Positions 14,150-17,323 of a stretch of DNA of 17,323 nucleotides are shown piece by piece. The position numbers were made by a program, and so were the translations under genes. The notes beneath the pieces are model-generated. The model had not been told where the DNA came from. It saw only the letters and a list, made by a program, of their open reading frames with translations, and searched no databases. Each line of letters begins with the position of its first letter. The first letter of the stretch is position 1. Origin of the DNA: a bacterium (lineage in GTDB: Bacteria > Bdellovibrionota > FAC87 > UBA2466); contig JAIEOG010000060.1 of assembly GCA_019750655.1 (NCBI GenBank), positions 1 to 17,323 on the forward strand, given 5' to 3'.

Positions 14150-17100
14150 GTGCGCTTTCGAAATCTATCAATCCTACTGAGTTTTGCTCTGTTCACGGCC
14201 CTACTCACTCGCGATGGCTATGCCGAATACGGCTTGCCGATGCGGCCTGTAGGCTTCAACGGGCACGTCACTTACCGCACAGCTGCAACGCAGCCTGGCA
14301 ATAGTACAAGTTACTTAGTTGTAGGCCGCGCTTTCGGCGGTTCCAACTACAAGGGCTTGATTACGTCCGTCCTTGTGGATGGCGGTCTGAAAAACGGTAG
14401 CTTCACTAAAAACTCGGCTGCCTGGTACCCCGGCACTCAGCTTATCGACTTCGCAGGCGCGGGCCTGGACAACCTTTGCAACGCGGCTGTTTATGCCTAT
14501 GACGGCTACATCGTTGCCTGCCGTTCGATGAAGGCCAATGGTTATTACGATATTTACCTCGCCAAGTTTTCTTCTTCGGGTTCGTTGATCACAGCTTTCG
14601 GCACTAACGGCATCATGGCGACGGGTGTCGGCGGCAACTCGACCAAAGGCCAAGCCTTCGTGCGTGGCATTGTTTACAACGATGACGTGAACTCAAGCCA
14701 CCACGGCGTGGTCACGATCGTAGGCTCCGTCGGAACGAACGGCTCGAACTACCGCCCTTACATCGCTTCTTACGATCAGCAAACGGGCGCCGCTTGGGGC
14801 TCGACTTTGAAACTTACCGATTATGTCGGCACTGCCGTTAACTTGGTTTACGACACCACCACGAGCAATGCGTATTACATGCCTGGTGTGGAGAACTCCT
14901 CTCCTAAGGGCTTCCACGTTCATAAGTTTATTTACTCTGGCGGCGATTCGGATACGAGCCTCGACGAAGCTGGGTCACCGTGGGGTGACTCTATTGATTT
15001 TACTGTCGCAGGTGGCGGTACAGAATCTGTCCCCACAGGTATTGCTCTTGGCAATACGGGTGCTTGGGGCGTGGATATCGTCGTTTCTGGTTCGAACAAA
15101 ATCAACTCGAGCACCGGCCCTTGGCGTTGCAGCTTGGTGGCCTTGGAAAGCTCCACGGGTAACCCGCGCTCGGGTTACGGCTATGTGGGGATCGCGGGTG
15201 GAACGGATGACGAAGGCTTTACCATCGTTTCCCACGAAGGCTCGACGCCGAGCCACGACTGTATTTTCAACAACGTCATCAGCTTGAGCAGCGGCGAGAC
15301 TGCGGCTGTCGGGACTTCCTATACCGGTGGCAGCGCGAACTACGACCAACTCACCGTGCGCATTGCTTCGGATGGTGTCCCCGTTTCCGGCTTCGGTAGC
15401 AGCGGCTACAAGCTCATTTCTGCAGGCCCTGCGGACGACGTCACCAACGGTGCCGTGCTCGTAGGCTCTAACGTTTATGCGGTAGGCCGCGTGCACGATG
15501 CGAGCCTCTACCAGGGCGGCGATGTCCAACAATTTGCAGTGAGCAACGGTGCTATTGCCCCTTACATCACGGGTCTCACTGTGACCCCTTCGGGCTCCGT
15601 GCTCGGTGGCGCAGCACCTTCTTTGACTGTCACAGCTACCCTTTCTGACAGCTCTACAATGAGTATCCCGCTTAGCTCCTTGAACTGGAGCACCACGGAT
15701 ACAGGTAAATTTGACCCTTCTTCTTTTACAGCCGTTGCCTCTGGTTCCGGCCAAGCCTCTGTCACCGCCTCCATTGGCGATGGCGTCACTGCGGACTTTG
15801 ACCTCGATGTGATCGCGGACGAAGACCAGGACGGCATTGGTGCCGATTCCGACTGCGACGACCAAGATCCGACGTCTTTCCCTGGTGCCACCGAAATCTG
15901 TAACGACACTCACGATAATGACTGCGACGGCTTGGTAGATTTTAGCGATGTTTCGGATTGCGGCTCGGATACGGATGGCGACGGCGTCGGCGACTCTGTC
16001 GACGATTGCTATGACATTGCCGTCTACGGCCACGGCTACAAAGTTTGCGGCTTGCTCAATGGGCCAAAAGACTACGCTACGGCTCTCACCGAGTGCGCGA
16101 GCTACCCAGGCTACCGATTGGCTAGCTTAGGCAGCAAAGACGAAGCGGATACGGTGATGAACGCGTACGCTCCGCTTGGTTTAGGCTTCGGCCACTTCTA
16201 CATGAACGGCACGGATATCGCCCAAGAAGACCACTGGGTTACTAGCGATGGCTTCCAGTTGACGTACACTCCGTGGCAGAGCGGCGGCGTCGCCGGCTCG
16301 GGTGGTGGTGGTACTAGCCAGAACTGCTTGTGCGGCCATGAGAGCTATGGCCCGATGACCTTTGATATTGAGTGCAACACACCGCTGACCTTTATGTGCG
16401 AAGCCGCGCTCGATGGCGACCAAGACAGTGACGGCGTTCTCGACGTGACAGATAACTGCCCCACAGACTCTCCGAACGCGGATCAAACAGACCTCGACCA
16501 CGACGGTACGGGGGAATACTGCGAAGCGAGCCCGTTTAACGAATATAGCCCAGCTGCTTTCAAACGCTTTGGCAAGAGCCTGTACCTTTACTACAACGCC
16601 GTGTCGAGAGACTTCGGCGCTGCGCGCACCCAGTGCCGCAACGAAGGTGGCCACTTAGTCACGATCGCCGACCAAGAAGAGAACGACGCTATCTTTATGA
16701 TGAGCCCTGCGGACTGGACCTACATAGGGCTCACAGACGCGGGCTCGGAAGGTACTTTCGCGTGGGTCACGGGCGAAGCCGACGCTTACCGTAACTGGGG
16801 CGGCGGGCAACCGGATAACGGCATTGGTTCAGGCCCCGATCAAGAAGGCGCCGTGCTGAGCACGGGCGGCAACGTTTGGGACGACATGTGGACCGACCAA
16901 TCGCTCACTTACATTTGCGAATACGGCGACGGCAAGACGGACGACGGCACAATCGGCGCTTCCAACGACGGCGTAAGCACCTGCCAAGGCGAAGACTATT
17001 GCTGCACGGACAGTGACAGCGACGGAAGCTGCGATGGTTCCGATCTGTGCACCGGCAACGACACATCGGGAGATACCGACAGCGACGGGATATGCAACGA

Positions 17101-17323
17101 CACCGACGGCTGCCCTATGGTTGCGAGTGCCGGCACTGACGGCGATAGCGATGGCATCGATGACGCTTGCGATGACAACGACAGTACGCCTCCAGACATC
17201 CATGGAACGAACTGGACTAACAACTATACGGGAACGAACTGGGTCGTCACTCAAACGGGCCGGATTGGGGATATCACTTCCACTCCGCACTCCATGACGA
17301 TCTACTTCTACATCACCTCTTCG
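14150..17323 (+). CDS. Giant secreted modular protein with C-type lectin domains, 3' end missing
   Basis: The frame is open for 1058 codons and leaves the window. GTG 14150 is supported by AAGAGG and a Sec signal (residues 1-25, cut near GYA-EYG). Residues about 30-470 are Gly/Ser-rich beta repeats with FGTNG (150) and FGSSG (415) motifs, like delta-60/propeller repeats. A bacterial Ig-like (BIG2-type) domain spans about 472-553. A MopE-like metal motif follows (EICNDTHDNDCDG at 582-594), then TSP3-like Asp repeats. C-type lectin domain 1 is about 621-754, followed by a TSP3 stretch (755-790). C-type lectin domain 2 (804-925) keeps GQPDN (886-890) and WDD (910-912), motifs of calcium-dependent, galactose-type sugar binding. 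More TSP3 repeats follow to about 1020. It is probably an adhesin. It is divergent from the response-regulator operon. Confidence 0.88.
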   Translation, partial: MRFRNLSILLSFALFTALLTRDGYAEYGLPMRPVGFNGHVTYRTAATQPGNSTSYLVVGRAFGGSNYKGLITSVLVDGGLKNGSFTKNSAAWYPGTQLIDFAGAGLDNLCNAAVYAYDGYIVACRSMKANGYYDIYLAKFSSSGSLITAFGTNGIMATGVGGNSTKGQAFVRGIVYNDDVNSSHHGVVTIVGSVGTNGSNYRPYIASYDQQTGAAWGSTLKLTDYVGTAVNLVYDTTTSNAYYMPGVENSSPKGFHVHKFIYSGGDSDTSLDEAGSPWGDSIDFTVAGGGTESVPTGIALGNTGAWGVDIVVSGSNKINSSTGPWRCSLVALESSTGNPRSGYGYVGIAGGTDDEGFTIVSHEGSTPSHDCIFNNVISLSSGETAAVGTSYTGGSANYDQLTVRIASDGVPVSGFGSSGYKLISAGPADDVTNGAVLVGSNVYAVGRVHDASLYQGGDVQQFAVSNGAIAPYITGLTVTPSGSVLGGAAPSLTVTATLSDSSTMSIPLSSLNWSTTDTGKFDPSSFTAVASGSGQASVTASIGDGVTADFDLDVIADEDQDGIGADSDCDDQDPTSFPGATEICNDTHDNDCDGLVDFSDVSDCGSDTDGDGVGDSVDDCYDIAVYGHGYKVCGLLNGPKDYATALTECASYPGYRLASLGSKDEADTVMNAYAPLGLGFGHFYMNGTDIAQEDHWVTSDGFQLTYTPWQSGGVAGSGGGGTSQNCLCGHESYGPMTFDIECNTPLTFMCEAALDGDQDSDGVLDVTDNCPTDSPNADQTDLDHDGTGEYCEASPFNEYSPAAFKRFGKSLYLYYNAVSRDFGAARTQCRNEGGHLVTIADQEENDAIFMMSPADWTYIGLTDAGSEGTFAWVTGEADAYRNWGGGQPDNGIGSGPDQEGAVLSTGGNVWDDMWTDQSLTYICEYGDGKTDDGTIGASNDGVSTCQGEDYCCTDSDSDGSCDGSDLCTGNDTSGDTDSDGICNDTDGCPMVASAGTDGDSDGIDDACDDNDSTPPDIHGTNWTNNYTGTNWVVTQTGRIGDITSTPHSMTIYFYITSS
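16559..16924 (+). other. C-type lectin domain with intact QPD and WDD motifs
   Basis: AARTQCRNEGGHLVTI, YIGLTD, EGTFAWVTGE, NWGGGQPDN, WDD and YICEY follow the canonical long-form order. It is the only one of the four lectin domains in the window with a recognisable calcium/sugar site. QPD is linked with galactose-type specificity in animal lectins; transfer of that rule to bacteria is inference. Confidence 0.8.

Noticed and set aside
14005..14208. 68-codon upstream extension of the response regulator
   Set aside because: It is Arg-rich, with no receiver homology, and overlaps the start of the divergent large gene; the CheY fold starts at ATG 14004.
14975..16033. Minus-strand open frame of 352 codons
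   Set aside because: It lies wholly antisense to the giant lectin protein, is Val/Ala/Arg-rich with no domain, and reflects the Gly/Asp codon bias of the opposite strand.

Overview
The window holds 15 protein-coding genes, two of them cut by the window edges, packed tightly on both strands. I see no tRNA, rRNA, CRISPR array, insertion sequence or phage gene. The organism looks like a free-living Gram-negative bacterium with an outer membrane, since three proteins carry lipoprotein signals and five carry Sec signals. A TIGR02147-type HTH regulator, a family known mainly from Fibrobacter and the Bdellovibrio group, and the many lipoproteins with modular surface domains suggest Bdellovibrionota/Oligoflexia or another deltaproteobacteria-like lineage. 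That placement is inference.

Layout. 1-1056 (+): end of a coiled-coil lipoprotein gene, then a strong terminator. 1098-1802 (-): secreted protein of unknown function. 2112-3926 (+): lipoprotein with three Ig-like repeats and a LamG/concanavalin-like domain. 3923-4741 (-): TIGR02147 regulator, divergent from 4857-6005 (+), a metzincin-type secreted metalloprotease followed by a terminator. 6135-6947 (+): secreted unknown. 6944-8231 (-): two-gene operon of an MTA/SAH nucleosidase and a Tsr3-like (DUF367-like) protein. 8326-10626 (+): lipoprotein with 13 Asp/Cys-rich repeats and two C-type lectin domains. 10649-11395 (+): YdfG-like short-chain dehydrogenase. 11449-12603 (+): secreted phospholipase-D-superfamily protein. 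12600-14004 (-): overlapping three-gene operon of a single-domain response regulator, a HutD/Ves cupin and a small iron-permease-family membrane protein. 14150-17323 (+, runs off the end): very large secreted protein with delta-60-like, bacterial Ig, MopE/TSP3-like and C-type lectin domains.

How the genes fit together. Eight of 15 products are exported, and at least three are modular binding proteins (LamG or C-type lectin), so the window is a cell-surface and secretome neighbourhood. The most suggestive metabolic link is the nucleosidase/Tsr3-like pair. Tsr3 enzymes transfer the aminocarboxypropyl group of SAM and release 5'-methylthioadenosine, the substrate of the nucleosidase encoded immediately upstream. 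In expression signals, genes with no Shine-Dalgarno site (PLD-like, response regulator, perhaps the nucleosidase) have a -10-like hexamer exactly 6 nt before ATG, which suggests leaderless mRNAs. Three convergent gene pairs overlap by exactly four bases at their stop codons.
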